Assembly (NCBI GenBank): GCA_049790315.1
Contig: JBAQYV010000136.1
Coordinates: 1-17,955, forward strand
DNA from: DASPOJ01 sp049790315
GTDB lineage: Bacteria > Acidobacteriota > Terriglobia > Acidiferrales > UBA7541
Length of the DNA: 17,955 bases
Reading direction: 5' to 3'
In this document: one piece after another, positions 1-7,714 of the stretch
How the letters are laid out: each line of letters opens with the position of its first letter
Position numbering within the stretch: position 1 is the first letter of the stretch
Made by a program: the position numbers and the translations under genes
Notes under the pieces: model-generated
What the model was told of the DNA's origin: nothing
Database searches by the model: none
Seen by the model: the letters and a program-made list of their open reading frames with translations, nothing else

Positions 1-2
1 TT

Positions 3-338
3 CACGGCCGCGCGAACGAAGCGCGATTCCACGTGCGCGGATTCAATGACGAGGGTACGACCACCACGCCATTCGATATGGTTGTGCTCAACAAGATGAG
101 CCGCTTCCATCTGTGCATCGATGCGCTGAAGCATGTGCCGCGATTGCGCTCGCAGGCATCCGACGCAATCGACATGTTCAACCGCAAATTGTACGAACAT
201 CACGAATATATCCGGCAACACTTTGAAGATCTGCCGGAAATTCGCAGTTGGAGCTGGACGAAAGATTTCAGCGAGCCCGCCGCTCCTCCGCCTTTGGCGA
301 AAGGACAACCTCGCGGCCAGCTATTTTCCGACGCCTAA
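3..338 (+). CDS. Xylulose-5-phosphate/fructose-6-phosphate phosphoketolase, C-terminal end (5' truncated by window)
   Basis: This is the last ~111 residues of a phosphoketolase, the thiamine-diphosphate enzyme that cleaves xylulose 5-phosphate (and often fructose 6-phosphate) with phosphate to acetyl phosphate plus a triose or tetrose phosphate in the cytoplasm. The reading frame is open from base 3, with HGRANEARFHVRGF before the first possible start, so the gene continues off the window. The segment carries the family's C-terminal signatures: FHVRGF, EGTTTTPFDMVVLN, RFHLCIDAL and the late PEIRSWSW stretch. The final ~20 residues (Pro/Ala-rich, PPPLAKGQPRGQLF) are a non-conserved tail. A GTG at 33 is an internal codon, not a start. 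The family call is confident. Substrate preference cannot be judged from this end. Confidence 0.92.
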   Translation, partial: HGRANEARFHVRGFNDEGTTTTPFDMVVLNKMSRFHLCIDALKHVPRLRSQASDAIDMFNRKLYEHHEYIRQHFEDLPEIRSWSWTKDFSEPAAPPPLAKGQPRGQLFSDA

Positions 339-366
339 CGCGCGTTTGTCGGCGCTGGCGCCGTTC

Positions 367-576
367 CTAATCTTTTTTTCCGCTGGCGGCATTTTCTGAC
401 TTTCGATGAGCCTCTTGTGATAGCTGATAAGCCTTCGCCGCGTGCTCCATCGCCTGCCGGGAATACTCGTGCCCCGTTTTGTGATCTTCTTTCCCGTGGT
501 GCGCTGCGGCAACGCGGTGTGCATGCGCGGCGAGGTCGTGGTACTCAGCCGCTCTCTCGTGTGAATCCTTTGGCAT
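367..576 (-). CDS. Small His/Ala-rich cytoplasmic protein of unknown function
   Basis: A 69-residue, strongly hydrophilic protein starting MPKDSHERAAEYHDLAAHAH. It is dominated by Ala, His, Glu and Lys in a helical pattern (AAEYHDLAAHAHRVAAAHH, EHAAKAYQLSQEAHRKSE). This composition is typical of short bacterial proteins annotated only as hypothetical, sometimes thought to be stress-related. The reading frame is open 23 codons further upstream, but the ATG at 576 is preceded by a purine-rich GGGGGA about 6 nt away and begins the coherent sequence, so I chose it. There is no signal peptide or membrane segment. It converges on the phosphoketolase gene with 28 nt between the stops. The His-rich face might bind metal, but no defined motif supports that. 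Confidence 0.7.
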   Translation of the reverse strand: MPKDSHERAAEYHDLAAHAHRVAAAHHGKEDHKTGHEYSRQAMEHAAKAYQLSQEAHRKSENAASGKKD

Positions 577-861
577 TTTCTGTCCCCCTGAATGCCTGGC
601 GTGGCGCTGCCTCCGTGAATCGAGATATTTTCGCCCGCATCTCATGTTAGCTCACATTTCGGGTTTGCAACCACCGGCAAACCTTTCGGCACCGGTTTTC
701 ATCTGTATCCACAGGCATCCGGGCACGCTATGATCATCACATCCAAACGCCACAGCGCGGCTCCCAGCTAACGCCAATATTCGCCGTGCAGCAAGAAACG
801 CCGCGTTCGACGCAGCTTCCGATGGCGGTGTGTGCTGATCGAGGTGGAGTCGAGTGACAAG

Positions 862-1587
862 ATGAAGCGCAAAGTCCAACGCGAACTGCTCGATGAATTG
901 CCGGCTGACGATCGCGGTGCGATCGGAGCGCGCCGCGATTTACGCGTGGTGAACGCTCTAATGGGCACCGCTCCCATTATGGTTCGCGCGCTCAACGGCA
1001 CGTTCACCGGACGAACTCCACAAACCATTGTCGAGTTGGGTGCTGGTGATGGCACTTCCCTTCTGCGCCTGGCGAAGAGTACGCCTCGGCGTGCGACGCC
1101 GGTGCGCGCGACACTGGTGGATCGCCAGGAATTGCTGAGCGCGGAAACAAAGCAAGAGTTTGCGGCACTATCGTGGCACGTCGAATCACGCACCATGGAC
1201 GTGTTCGATTGGCTTGAACGCCCGAACGCACAGCCGAGCGACTTAACGATCGCAAGTTTGTTTCTGCACCATTTCGCGGAAAACGACCTCAGGAGACTCC
1301 TCGGGCACGCGGCCCGCCAAACCGGCCTATTCCTGGCGTGTGAACCGAAGCGCGCCGGTTTCCCGCTTTTCGCATCCACGTTGCTGGGTTTGATCGGTTG
1401 CAACGGCGTTACGCGGCACGACGCCAAGGTCAGCGTGCGGGCAGGCTTCGCACAGAATGAACTTTCAGCGTTGTGGCCCGAAGATGAGGATTGGAAGTTG
1501 ACGGAGCGCCCGGCTGGACTCTTCAGCCATTGCTTTGCGGCGCGGCGTGCCGGTGAGCGAGGCGCCGATGGCGAATGTGATCTTTGA
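862..1587 (+). CDS. SAM-dependent methyltransferase (class I)
   Basis: A 241-residue class I methyltransferase, probably modifying a small lipid or polyketide-like substrate in the cytosol. Motif I (VELGAGDGT, residues 57-65) is the SAM-binding glycine-rich loop. LVDRQELL near 85-92 fits motif II, and DLTIASLFLHHF near 128-138 fits motif IV with the post-motif region. The N-terminus (KRKVQRELLDELPADD, then ARRDLRVVN) resembles methyltransferases that accompany geranylgeranyl-reductase-type flavoproteins and type III polyketide synthases. The frame is open upstream with a GTG at 832, but ATG 862 starts the conserved part and has GAGGTGGAG about 12 nt before it. Its last 20 nt overlap the next gene, so the two are translationally coupled. 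No polyketide synthase gene is present here, so the substrate is unknown. Confidence 0.85.
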   Translation: MKRKVQRELLDELPADDRGAIGARRDLRVVNALMGTAPIMVRALNGTFTGRTPQTIVELGAGDGTSLLRLAKSTPRRATPVRATLVDRQELLSAETKQEFAALSWHVESRTMDVFDWLERPNAQPSDLTIASLFLHHFAENDLRRLLGHAARQTGLFLACEPKRAGFPLFASTLLGLIGCNGVTRHDAKVSVRAGFAQNELSALWPEDEDWKLTERPAGLFSHCFAARRAGERGADGECDL

Positions 1588-2881
1588 CGCGCTGATCATC
1601 GGCGGCGGCCCGGGCGGAGCGACGTCGGCGCTGCTTCTCGCGAAGGCTGGCTGGTCGGTTGCCATCGTCGAGCAGGCGAGTTTTCCTCGCGGCAAAGTCT
1701 GCGGAGAATTTCTTTCGGCTACCAACTTGCCCCTACTGCGCCACTTGGGTGTGGCCGAATCGTTTCTACAGTTGGCGGGCCCAAGCGTGCGCCGTGTCGG
1801 CCTCTTCTCCGGCGATCATGTCGTCACCGCCGACATGCCCCGTTTTCCCGCCGCCGCGGACCTCGCTGAGAGAGCAGACAACGCCATGGGTGACGGATGG
1901 GGCCGAGCGCTTGGACGCGAGTATCTAGACACACTGTTGCTTGAGCGCGCCGCCGCTGCGGGCGCCAAGGTCTGTCAACCTTGGTCGGCCGTGGATCTCA
2001 CGAAAATTCAAAGTGATGGCCACTCGGAAAATGGCTACATCTGCCGAGCCGTCAGCAAGCAAAGCGGAGAATCCATGGACTTGCGCGCGCGAATCGTGAT
2101 CGCCGCTCACGGCTCGTGGCATCCTGGCCCCTTGCCCACGCAGCCGCCGCGGCCTGCGCCGCAGCCATCGGAACTATTTGGTTTCAAGGCGCATTTTCTG
2201 GACACTCATTTGCCGCCGGGCCTGATGCCGCTCATGGCGTTTCCCGGCGGATACGCGGGGATGGTCCATAGCGATCACGGGCGCGTCAGCCTGTCGTGCT
2301 GCATCCGCCGCGACGGGTTGGAACACGCGCGGCGAGACGCCGGCGCGGTTAAAGCCGGCGAGGCCGTATTGGGACACATCACAAAATATAATCGCGGTGC
2401 GCGCGAAGCTCTCGCCGGCGCACACCTTGAAGCAGACTGGTTCTCGGCCGGCCCGATTCGGCCTGGCGTGCGACGCTGCGGATTCGATGGAATTTTCCTG
2501 GTTGGCAATGCCGCCGGCGAAGCCCATCCGGTAGTTGCCGAAGGAATTGGCATGGCGATGCAGTCGGCGCGATTGCTCTGCGAGTCTCTCATCGCGGAAT
2601 CGGCCCGCGCCGTGGCGAGCGGTGAGCCAGCCAACACTCTTTCGACCGCCGCAACCGAAAAAGTGCGGCACAGCTACGCCGCTGCCTGGCGCCGAACGCT
2701 CGCGCCTCGCATCTACGCCGCGGCGCTGATCGCTCACTGGGCCATGAGGCCCACCGCAGTCGCCTGCTCGGTGCCGCTTCTCCATATATTCCCCGGCGTC
2801 CTGACGGCGGGCGCCCGCTTCAGCGGCAAGGCCACGTCCAGGACAAGCGCGCAGATAGCGGCGTCATCATTGACGTCGTAA
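1568..2881 (+). CDS. FAD-dependent oxidoreductase, geranylgeranyl reductase family
   Basis: A 437-residue flavoprotein of the geranylgeranyl reductase/halogenase-like class, which typically reduces double bonds of isoprenoid or polyketide chains or hydroxylates aromatic rings. The N-terminal Rossmann loop GGGPGG (residues 12-17) and the acidic end of beta-2 (IVEQ, Glu35) bind FAD. FPRGKVCGE (39-47) is the signature that follows in this family. The second FAD motif near residue 313 reads GNAAGEAHPVVAEGI, with Asn in place of the usual Asp of GDA; I believe this is common in this subgroup. The C-terminus (GVLTAGARFSGK) also fits the family. ATG 1568 is chosen over an earlier start at 1535 because IFDALIIGGGPGG follows directly. 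It overlaps the methyltransferase by 20 nt, implying joint action on one product. Confidence 0.87.
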   Translation: MANVIFDALIIGGGPGGATSALLLAKAGWSVAIVEQASFPRGKVCGEFLSATNLPLLRHLGVAESFLQLAGPSVRRVGLFSGDHVVTADMPRFPAAADLAERADNAMGDGWGRALGREYLDTLLLERAAAAGAKVCQPWSAVDLTKIQSDGHSENGYICRAVSKQSGESMDLRARIVIAAHGSWHPGPLPTQPPRPAPQPSELFGFKAHFLDTHLPPGLMPLMAFPGGYAGMVHSDHGRVSLSCCIRRDGLEHARRDAGAVKAGEAVLGHITKYNRGAREALAGAHLEADWFSAGPIRPGVRRCGFDGIFLVGNAAGEAHPVVAEGIGMAMQSARLLCESLIAESARAVASGEPANTLSTAATEKVRHSYAAAWRRTLAPRIYAAALIAHWAMRPTAVACSVPLLHIFPGVLTAGARFSGKATSRTSAQIAASSLTS

Positions 2882-3186
2882 AGATCGGTCAACTTAGCTG
2901 ATGCGCAGCACTTCGCGCCGTGTCCTCCGAAAAACCTCCGGGCCACCAGAATCATACCGTGCGCCGATGGCGAAGCCCAGACTCGAGCGTTCAGCAGAAC
3001 CGTGCCAAACAGGACAGTCACCGGCAGCAACACGCCCTACCATGAAAACCGTATTGTGAAATGCGACCGGCGCATCTACGCTGGATTCGGAAACTAAAAG
3101 CCGGACCTCTTTTTGTTATTACTATACCTTCCTGATCGTCACCCGTCCGACACCGAGCGACGAAGGTCCGAAGGAGATTCAAGGAC
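2882..3186 (+). other. Intergenic region with the leader of the DUF3300 gene
   Basis: About 305 nt without a convincing gene. A minus-strand frame crosses it (2734-3033), but it lies mostly over the conserved C-terminus of the flavoprotein gene and I reject it. The last 100 nt are more A/T-rich (a T5 run and ATTACTATACC around 3110-3127) and probably contain the promoter of the following gene. I cannot place a convincing -35 box. The Shine-Dalgarno AAGGAGA sits at 3172-3178. Confidence 0.4.
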
Positions 3187-4368
3187 ATGAACACCTACGA
3201 AATTCCCGATAGCGTCTCGACGCTGCGTTGGCAAGCGAAGAGCCGTATCGGCGTGCTGGCGTTGGCCCTTTTATTCGCCGCATGGCCTGCGAGCTTGTGT
3301 GCGCAACAAAATGCGCCGCCTCAAAACGCCCAGCCGCCCGCTCAGGCCGCCCCGCCATACGCGCAGCAGGCGCCCGAGCAACTTCAGCAATTGGTCGCGC
3401 CGATTGCGCTATACCCGGATTCGCTCGTAGCCCAGATTCTGGCGGCCTCTACCTTTCCTGAGCAAGTCGTCGAGGCCGACAGATGGGTGCAAGCCAATCC
3501 GAATTTGACTGGCGACGCGCTGGCTCAAGCCGTGAACCAGCAGCCGTGGGACCCAAGCGTAAAGGCGCTGACGGCGTTTCCGGCCGTCCTGGGAAATATG
3601 GACAAGAATCTCTCCTGGACCTCGTCCCTAGGCGATGCCTACTACAACCAACAACAGGACGTCATGAATGCCGTGCAAACGATGCGTCAGCGGGCGCAGC
3701 AAGCCGGCGACCTCAAGTCCACTCCGCAGCAAAACGTGTCGACCCAGGACGGAGACATTGATATAGCGCCTACTAACCCAGAGGTTGTTTATGTCCCCGC
3801 ATACGATCCGTGGGATGTTTACGGCTATCCGATAGAGGCGTGGCCGGGTTGGTATCCGTACCCCGGAATATGGTTTGGCGGCCCGTACCTCTCGTTCGGT
3901 CTCGGCTTCAACGTGGGCTTCTTCGGCGGTTTCGGATGGGGTTGGGGAAATTGGGGGTTCAATTGGCGTGGCGGCTATGCGATGTATAACCATGGCCGGT
4001 ATTACTCAGGCAGCCGTACCTTTTATAACCGCAACAACTTCTATGCGCGCGGAGGCGGAGCCGCGCGTGGCGGAACTGTGCGCGGTGGGGCCGTGCGTGG
4101 TGGAGCTACCGGTAGCCGGGCAGGCGCAGCGGCAGGAGCCAGGGCCGGAGCTGTCAATGGAAATGCGCGGGCTGCCCGAGGATACGCCCCGGCGCGCGGT
4201 CAGACCGGCGTCCGTTCCGGCGCCTTCAGCGGCTATGGCCAGGGTGGGCAGGCGCGGAGTTATTCATCACGCGGCTCGTCAAGCTTAGGCGGATCTCGTG
4301 GCGGCGGAGGAGCTTCTCGCGGCGGTGGCGGGCACGGAGGCGGCGGTGGGCACGGCGGCAGACACTAG
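3187..4368 (+). CDS. DUF3300 domain exported protein with Gly/Arg-rich tail
   Basis: A 393-residue exported protein. A basic N-terminus and hydrophobic segment (RIGVLALALLFAAWPASLCAQ, about residues 20-40) form a signal peptide. A Gln/Pro/Ala-rich linker follows. Then comes the DUF3300 domain (about 65-215) with its hallmarks LVAPIALYPDSLVAQILAAS, WVQANPNL, QPWDPSVKAL and PEVVYVPAYDPWDVYG. A Trp/Gly/Phe-rich stretch (about 225-265) and a long low-complexity tail of RGG, GGxRGG and GGGGHGG repeats complete it. The family has no established function; the envelope location is inferred. ATG 3187 is supported by AAGGAGA 8 nt upstream. The next gene starts 53 nt downstream on the same strand and encodes DUF2950, a frequent neighbour, so the two probably form an operon. 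Confidence 0.9.
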   Translation: MNTYEIPDSVSTLRWQAKSRIGVLALALLFAAWPASLCAQQNAPPQNAQPPAQAAPPYAQQAPEQLQQLVAPIALYPDSLVAQILAASTFPEQVVEADRWVQANPNLTGDALAQAVNQQPWDPSVKALTAFPAVLGNMDKNLSWTSSLGDAYYNQQQDVMNAVQTMRQRAQQAGDLKSTPQQNVSTQDGDIDIAPTNPEVVYVPAYDPWDVYGYPIEAWPGWYPYPGIWFGGPYLSFGLGFNVGFFGGFGWGWGNWGFNWRGGYAMYNHGRYYSGSRTFYNRNNFYARGGGAARGGTVRGGAVRGGATGSRAGAAAGARAGAVNGNARAARGYAPARGQTGVRSGAFSGYGQGGQARSYSSRGSSSLGGSRGGGGASRGGGGHGGGGGHGGRH

Positions 4369-4421
4369 CGCTTTGTCGTGGATGTTTCGATCATAAGAGC
4401 CAGAAAATGGAGAGAACTGAT

Positions 4422-5405
4422 ATGCGCAGAACGAAGCTGAATTTCCTGAATTTTGATTGGGCCAATCTTCCCAAGCTAGCCGCGGTCGCCATCCTGTTGG
4501 CGGGGCCCCTAGCCACGCGCTCGCTCGCACAGGACCCCGGCCAGAAAACATTTGCGTCGCCGGCGGATGCGACCACCGCCCTCGTCACTGCGGTGCAAAG
4601 CAACGACGCGCAAGCGATCCTCGCGATCCTTGGGCCGGATGCAAAGCAAATCGTGTCGTCGGGAGACGACACTGAGGACACCAACAGCCGCGTCAATTTC
4701 GTCGCAAAATATCAGGAAATGCATCGCCTCGTGAAGGAGCCCGACGGAACCGTCACGTTATACATTGGCGCCGAGAATTGGCCCACGCCAATCCCGCTCG
4801 TCAATGCGAACAACTCCTGGTATTTCGACACGGAATCCGGCAAAAAGGAAATTTTGTACCGGCGAGTTGGCGAGAACGAAATCTCGACGATCGACGTTTG
4901 CCGCCAGCTCGCGGCCGCGGAAAATGAATATCATTCCAGTCAGCAAGGCGAGTACGCCCCGAAAATCATTAGCGATGACGGTCAGCACAACGGTCTTTAT
5001 TGGAAAGTGGCCGATGGCGGCCAGGAGAGTCCCATCGGGCCGCTGGTCGCGGGGGCTGTTGCCGAAGGTTACACGAAAGACCAAAACGGCGCCCCGACTC
5101 CGTACCACGGATACTATTTCCACGCGTTAACGCGCCAGGGGAAACACGCACAAGGCGGTTCGAAGGACTACATTGTCGATGGCAAAATGACCGCCGGTTT
5201 CGCCTTCGTTGCCTATCCAGCGGAGTACAGATCTTCCGGCGTGATGACATTCATTGTTGGTCCGGACGGAGTCGTATACCAAAAGGATCTCGGCCCCGAC
5301 ACAGTTACTATCGCCAGGAACCTGAAAGAATATAATCCCGACTCCAGTTGGCAAAGCGCTCAGGACCCGCAGGAGCAGACCACCGACAGCCAGAACTCGC
5401 AATAA
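4422..5405 (+). CDS. DUF2950 domain exported protein
   Basis: A 327-residue exported protein of the DUF2950 family. The hydrophobic segment LPKLAAVAILLAGPLATRSLAQ forms the signal peptide, with cleavage likely after SLA-Q. The mature part has the family features: FASPADATTALVTAVQSND near the N-terminus, LYIGAENWPTPIPLV, WYFDTESGKKEILYRRVGENE, the central YHGYYFHALTRQG, and a C-terminal GFAFVAYPAEYRSSGVMTFIVG with VYQKDLGP. Biochemical function is unknown. Two ATGs are possible: 4407, and 4422, which has GGAGAG at 4409-4414 with a 7-nt spacer. I chose 4422. The 53-nt gap to the DUF3300 gene and shared strand suggest one transcript. The Gln/Ser/Asp-rich end is low complexity. Confidence 0.9.
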   Translation: MRRTKLNFLNFDWANLPKLAAVAILLAGPLATRSLAQDPGQKTFASPADATTALVTAVQSNDAQAILAILGPDAKQIVSSGDDTEDTNSRVNFVAKYQEMHRLVKEPDGTVTLYIGAENWPTPIPLVNANNSWYFDTESGKKEILYRRVGENEISTIDVCRQLAAAENEYHSSQQGEYAPKIISDDGQHNGLYWKVADGGQESPIGPLVAGAVAEGYTKDQNGAPTPYHGYYFHALTRQGKHAQGGSKDYIVDGKMTAGFAFVAYPAEYRSSGVMTFIVGPDGVVYQKDLGPDTVTIARNLKEYNPDSSWQSAQDPQEQTTDSQNSQ

Positions 5406-5444
5406 GTGTCGGAGGCTGTAACGCCCAAATTCGTATTTCGCGGT

Positions 5445-6140
5445 TCAGTCGCAGGTTGAGTTGTCGGAGAAGGTGCCGCTTCCAAGCATCGAATTCAGAA
5501 ATCTGCTGCAGTTTGATATTTTTGCCAGGGCCGGATCATTCTGCAGCGCGTTCGGATCCATCGTCTTATCGCCATTCAGAGCCTGGCGTTGCGCGACCAC
5601 GCTGCTGGCCCAGTTCTCCACATTCCCGAACTCATTATTGAGCAACCGAAGCGCTTCGCGATCCGCACTGGTTGACGCCGCCACCGACGCCTGCGCCAGA
5701 CTCGATTCGACGCGGTCATGATCGTTCTGCGCCCGCGTCACGTCAGCCGCCAATCCGTAGGTCACCATCGTGGCCACGGCGCCCGTCCACTCTTTCATTT
5801 GCGCCACCGTTGTAATCGCCGCGCTTGCAAAGTTTCTTGAGAGATTCAGCGTCGCCGGCGGTGAAGTGCTGGAGGACACACTTCCGTTCGCGTTCGGTAT
5901 CGTCAGCACAATTTGCGTCGGGCTGATCGAAACCGATCCATTCGTAAGCTGAGCCAGAGTATCTATGTCGACGTAAGACCGTCCGCCAACCTGCACGATC
6001 GCCGCGTTCGTGACTCTCCCGTTCACCACCAATTGTTTCGGTGCCGGCGCAGGTGCCGGCGCCTGCGCAAGCAGCACACCCGCAAGCGATAGAGCGGCCC
6101 CCGCAATCGCGGCTCGTTGAACGGTACGCTGTCTATTCAT
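5445..6140 (-). CDS. Exported protein with a possible copper-amine-oxidase-N-like domain
   Basis: A 231-residue secreted protein of no firmly recognised family. The N-terminus (RTVQRAAIAGAALSLAGVLLAQA) is a signal peptide, followed by an Ala/Pro linker. Residues about 36-80 (LVVNGRVTNAAIVQVGGRSYVDIDTLAQL, then SVSISPTQIVLTIP) have the beta-hairpin pattern of copper amine oxidase N-terminal-type (PF07833-like) modules; this is a pattern match by eye. The second half is helical and Ala/Gln-rich with DHDRVESSLAQASVAAS, ending with two Cys (NCSRFLNS and NSTCD) that could pair. The gene converges on the DUF2950 gene with 39 nt between stops. It has a near-consensus promoter with a palindrome at its -35 box. 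The Shine-Dalgarno is weak (CAGG about 6 nt from the ATG). Confidence 0.72.
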   Translation of the reverse strand: MNRQRTVQRAAIAGAALSLAGVLLAQAPAPAPAPKQLVVNGRVTNAAIVQVGGRSYVDIDTLAQLTNGSVSISPTQIVLTIPNANGSVSSSTSPPATLNLSRNFASAAITTVAQMKEWTGAVATMVTYGLAADVTRAQNDHDRVESSLAQASVAASTSADREALRLLNNEFGNVENWASSVVAQRQALNGDKTMDPNALQNDPALAKISNCSRFLNSMLGSGTFSDNSTCD

Positions 6141-6211
6141 CGCGAACCTGACATTTCGCCTCGCAGTAAAGCTCCGAAGCGCGGCATCAAAAAAGAATAC
6201 AGTTCAAAACT

Positions 6212-6240
6212 ATCATAAAGATGGCCGCCAACAGTGTCCA
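6212..6240 (-). promoter_or_regulatory. Probable sigma-70-type promoter of the exported-protein gene at 5445-6140
   Basis: Read on the minus strand, TGGACA (plus 6235-6240; 5 of 6 to TTGACA) is followed after exactly 17 nt by TATGAT (plus 6212-6217; 5 of 6 to TATAAT). The predicted start near 6205 gives a leader of about 65 nt before the ATG at 6140. The last base of the upstream palindrome is the first T of the -35 hexamer. Confidence 0.6.
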
Positions 6241-6257
6241 TACGGTCTAGACCGTAT
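6240..6257. promoter_or_regulatory. 18-bp perfect palindrome, candidate operator overlapping the -35 box
   Basis: ATACGGTCTAGACCGTAT is identical to its own reverse complement over all 18 bases, and symmetry stops at the next pair. It touches the -35 hexamer of the minus-strand promoter. Size and symmetry suit a dimeric helix-turn-helix regulator such as a TetR-family repressor (inference). The TetR gene in this window has a different palindrome upstream, so the cognate regulator is probably elsewhere. Confidence 0.55.
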
Positions 6258-6305
6258 CGCAATAGGCAGCCCAAATGAACACCAGTCCCGCGGCGCCGCC
6301 AGCGC

Positions 6306-6635
6306 TCATCGCGCGCCGCCGCTCCTATCCACGCTGCCAGGCGTGAACTCGATCGCACCCTCATCCCGCAACCGCTCCAGATATTCGAGCATGTCCTGCT
6401 GTACTTTCTGAGCATCGGCCTTGGAGTAGAGTTTCTGCAACGCGGCGACAATCTCCCGAACCGTGTGCTTACCGTCGCATCGCGTGATCATCTCGAGGCT
6501 CGGCCCGCTCACACGCAGCGTGCGCCCCGGCATCACCAGTTCGCGCTGCGCCCGACCGTTGTCGTTGAGCCTGCACCCCGTAGCCAACCGTGGCCTGCTA
6601 TTCAATTCAGGCGTAGTCACAATTCCCTCGCTCAA
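6306..6635 (-). CDS. PqqD-like peptide chaperone (RiPP recognition element), orphan
   Basis: A 109-residue PqqD-family protein. In PQQ and many RiPP pathways this winged-helix domain binds the leader of the precursor peptide and presents it to a radical SAM enzyme. Visible features are RPRLATGCRL at the start of the domain (about 14-23), ELVMPGRTLRVSGPSLEMITRCDGKHTVREIVAALQ (about 32-67), matching the PqqD strand and 'CDG-RTV-EIV' helix region, and the final EYLERLRDEGAIEF. The C-terminal SVDRSGGAR is a disordered tail. The start is a TTG at 6635 with GAAGG upstream; a GTG five codons later is an alternative. No pqqA, B, C or E, radical SAM enzyme or obvious precursor peptide lies nearby, so it is an orphan or a remnant. 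Confidence 0.8.
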   Translation of the reverse strand: MSEGIVTTPELNSRPRLATGCRLNDNGRAQRELVMPGRTLRVSGPSLEMITRCDGKHTVREIVAALQKLYSKADAQKVQQDMLEYLERLRDEGAIEFTPGSVDRSGGAR

Positions 6636-6957
6636 AAACCTTCGCAGTCTTGGTCAGCCTGCAAATTTCGTCCCATCCAATAAGGGCGCTATTTTGTCCT
6701 GACACCGATCTTGAACCGCGGCACTGAGCAGTTGGTTACCTCACGATTTCAGTATGTTCTTGGAATTTAGATCGCTCAATTGGAATAATTCGGCGCACAC
6801 GCGTCAACGTCCGGCCGCGCGCGCCCTGCTCGACCTGCGCAATCGCAGTTTTCGGTAAGAACCGGCGCTGCAAGTGTGTTCTAATCACTGGGAAAATGCC
6901 CCAAGATGCTAAACCTCTAGCAGGACGCGAGCTTCTGTCGAAAACAATGGAGATTCC
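6636..6957. other. Divergent intergenic region between the pqqD-like and LamG-like genes
   Basis: About 320 nt without a supported gene. It must hold the promoters of both divergent genes. A minus-strand frame (6736-6969) is open across it but has no start context or recognisable sequence. I see no convincing palindrome or hairpin. Confidence 0.4.
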
Positions 6958-7650
6958 GTGAGCACTCACCTATTCGGACTGTTCCTGACGGGCATGTTTG
7001 CATTCGCTCAAGTTGCGGGAGGCGGCAGCGCGGAAGTCTGGAAATTCGATCAGACCTCCACCATTGGCAACCACCCCACCAAGGTGCTTGGGCACCCTCA
7101 GGTGATCGAGACGTCCTTCGGCAAGGCCCTGCAGTTCAATGGAGTCGATGACGCGCTATTCGTCAGCGATCATCCCCTTGCAGGCGCCGAGACATGGACG
7201 TGGGAAGTAATTTTTCGGCCGGATGCGGATGGCGCCCCGGAGCAACGATTCTTCCATTTGTCGGTGCTAGATCCTGCCACGGGCAAGGACACAGATGACC
7301 GGATGCTCTTTGAAACTCGCATCAAGCAAGGCGGATGGTGCCTCGATAGCTTTGCGGCGTCCGGCGTGCAATCGAAAGCGCTGCTGGATTGCGGGAAATT
7401 GCATCCTCTCGGCAAATGGTATCGAGTCACCGCCGTCTACGACGGTCACACGCTCAAGAATTATGTTGGCGATGAGTTGCAAGGGGAAGGCGAAGTGCAG
7501 CTGGCCCCTCAAGGACCGGGCCATTCGTCCGTAGGCGTCCGAATAAATCTGAAAGACTATTTCAAGGGGGCGATTTTTGAGGCGCGATTTACGCGGCGGG
7601 CGCTGCCCGTGGAGGAATTTCTAAAAATGCCGAGCGGCGCCAATCAGTGA
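6958..7650 (+). CDS. Exported LamG/concanavalin-like jelly-roll protein
   Basis: A 230-residue protein with a short hydrophobic N-terminus (HLFGLFLTGMFAFAQVAGGG) acting as a signal peptide, followed by a single jelly-roll domain of the laminin-G/concanavalin lectin class. Typical elements are GKALQFNGVDDALFVSDHPL (the strand bearing the FDG-like motif), AETWTWEVIFRP, LGKWYRVTAVYDGHTLKNYVGDEL (the 'W-hvA-vydG' strand) and VGVRINLKDYFKGAIFEARFTRRAL, the closing strand. Such domains usually bind carbohydrate or act as accessory modules of secreted enzymes; no catalytic domain is attached here. The start is GTG 6958 with GGAG at 6947-6950. A possible 33-residue ORF and an intrinsic terminator follow. 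Confidence 0.82.
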   Translation: MSTHLFGLFLTGMFAFAQVAGGGSAEVWKFDQTSTIGNHPTKVLGHPQVIETSFGKALQFNGVDDALFVSDHPLAGAETWTWEVIFRPDADGAPEQRFFHLSVLDPATGKDTDDRMLFETRIKQGGWCLDSFAASGVQSKALLDCGKLHPLGKWYRVTAVYDGHTLKNYVGDELQGEGEVQLAPQGPGHSSVGVRINLKDYFKGAIFEARFTRRALPVEEFLKMPSGANQ

Positions 7651-7714
7651 GCAGAAGCTGGGGGGTCAAACGCCCTTCTCTTCCCCGCCCGTTCCTGATT
7701 TAAGTTTGCAGACC

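Noticed and set aside
351..380. Hairpin CGGCGCTGGCGCCG followed by T7 after the phosphoketolase gene
   Set aside because: The stem is only 5 bp and the T run begins about 9 nt beyond it and lies inside the neighbouring coding end, so termination is unconvincing.
768..1427. 219-codon minus-strand frame
   Set aside because: It lies antisense to the methyltransferase gene and is Arg/Ser-rich without recognisable domain.
2734..3033. Minus-strand 99-codon frame with a hydrophobic start
   Set aside because: About half of it overlaps the conserved C-terminus of the flavoprotein gene; no Shine-Dalgarno or family match.
6781..6794. Shared 14-mer TGGAATAATTCGGC at about 6781 and 13789
   Set aside because: One such match is expected by chance in a window of this size.
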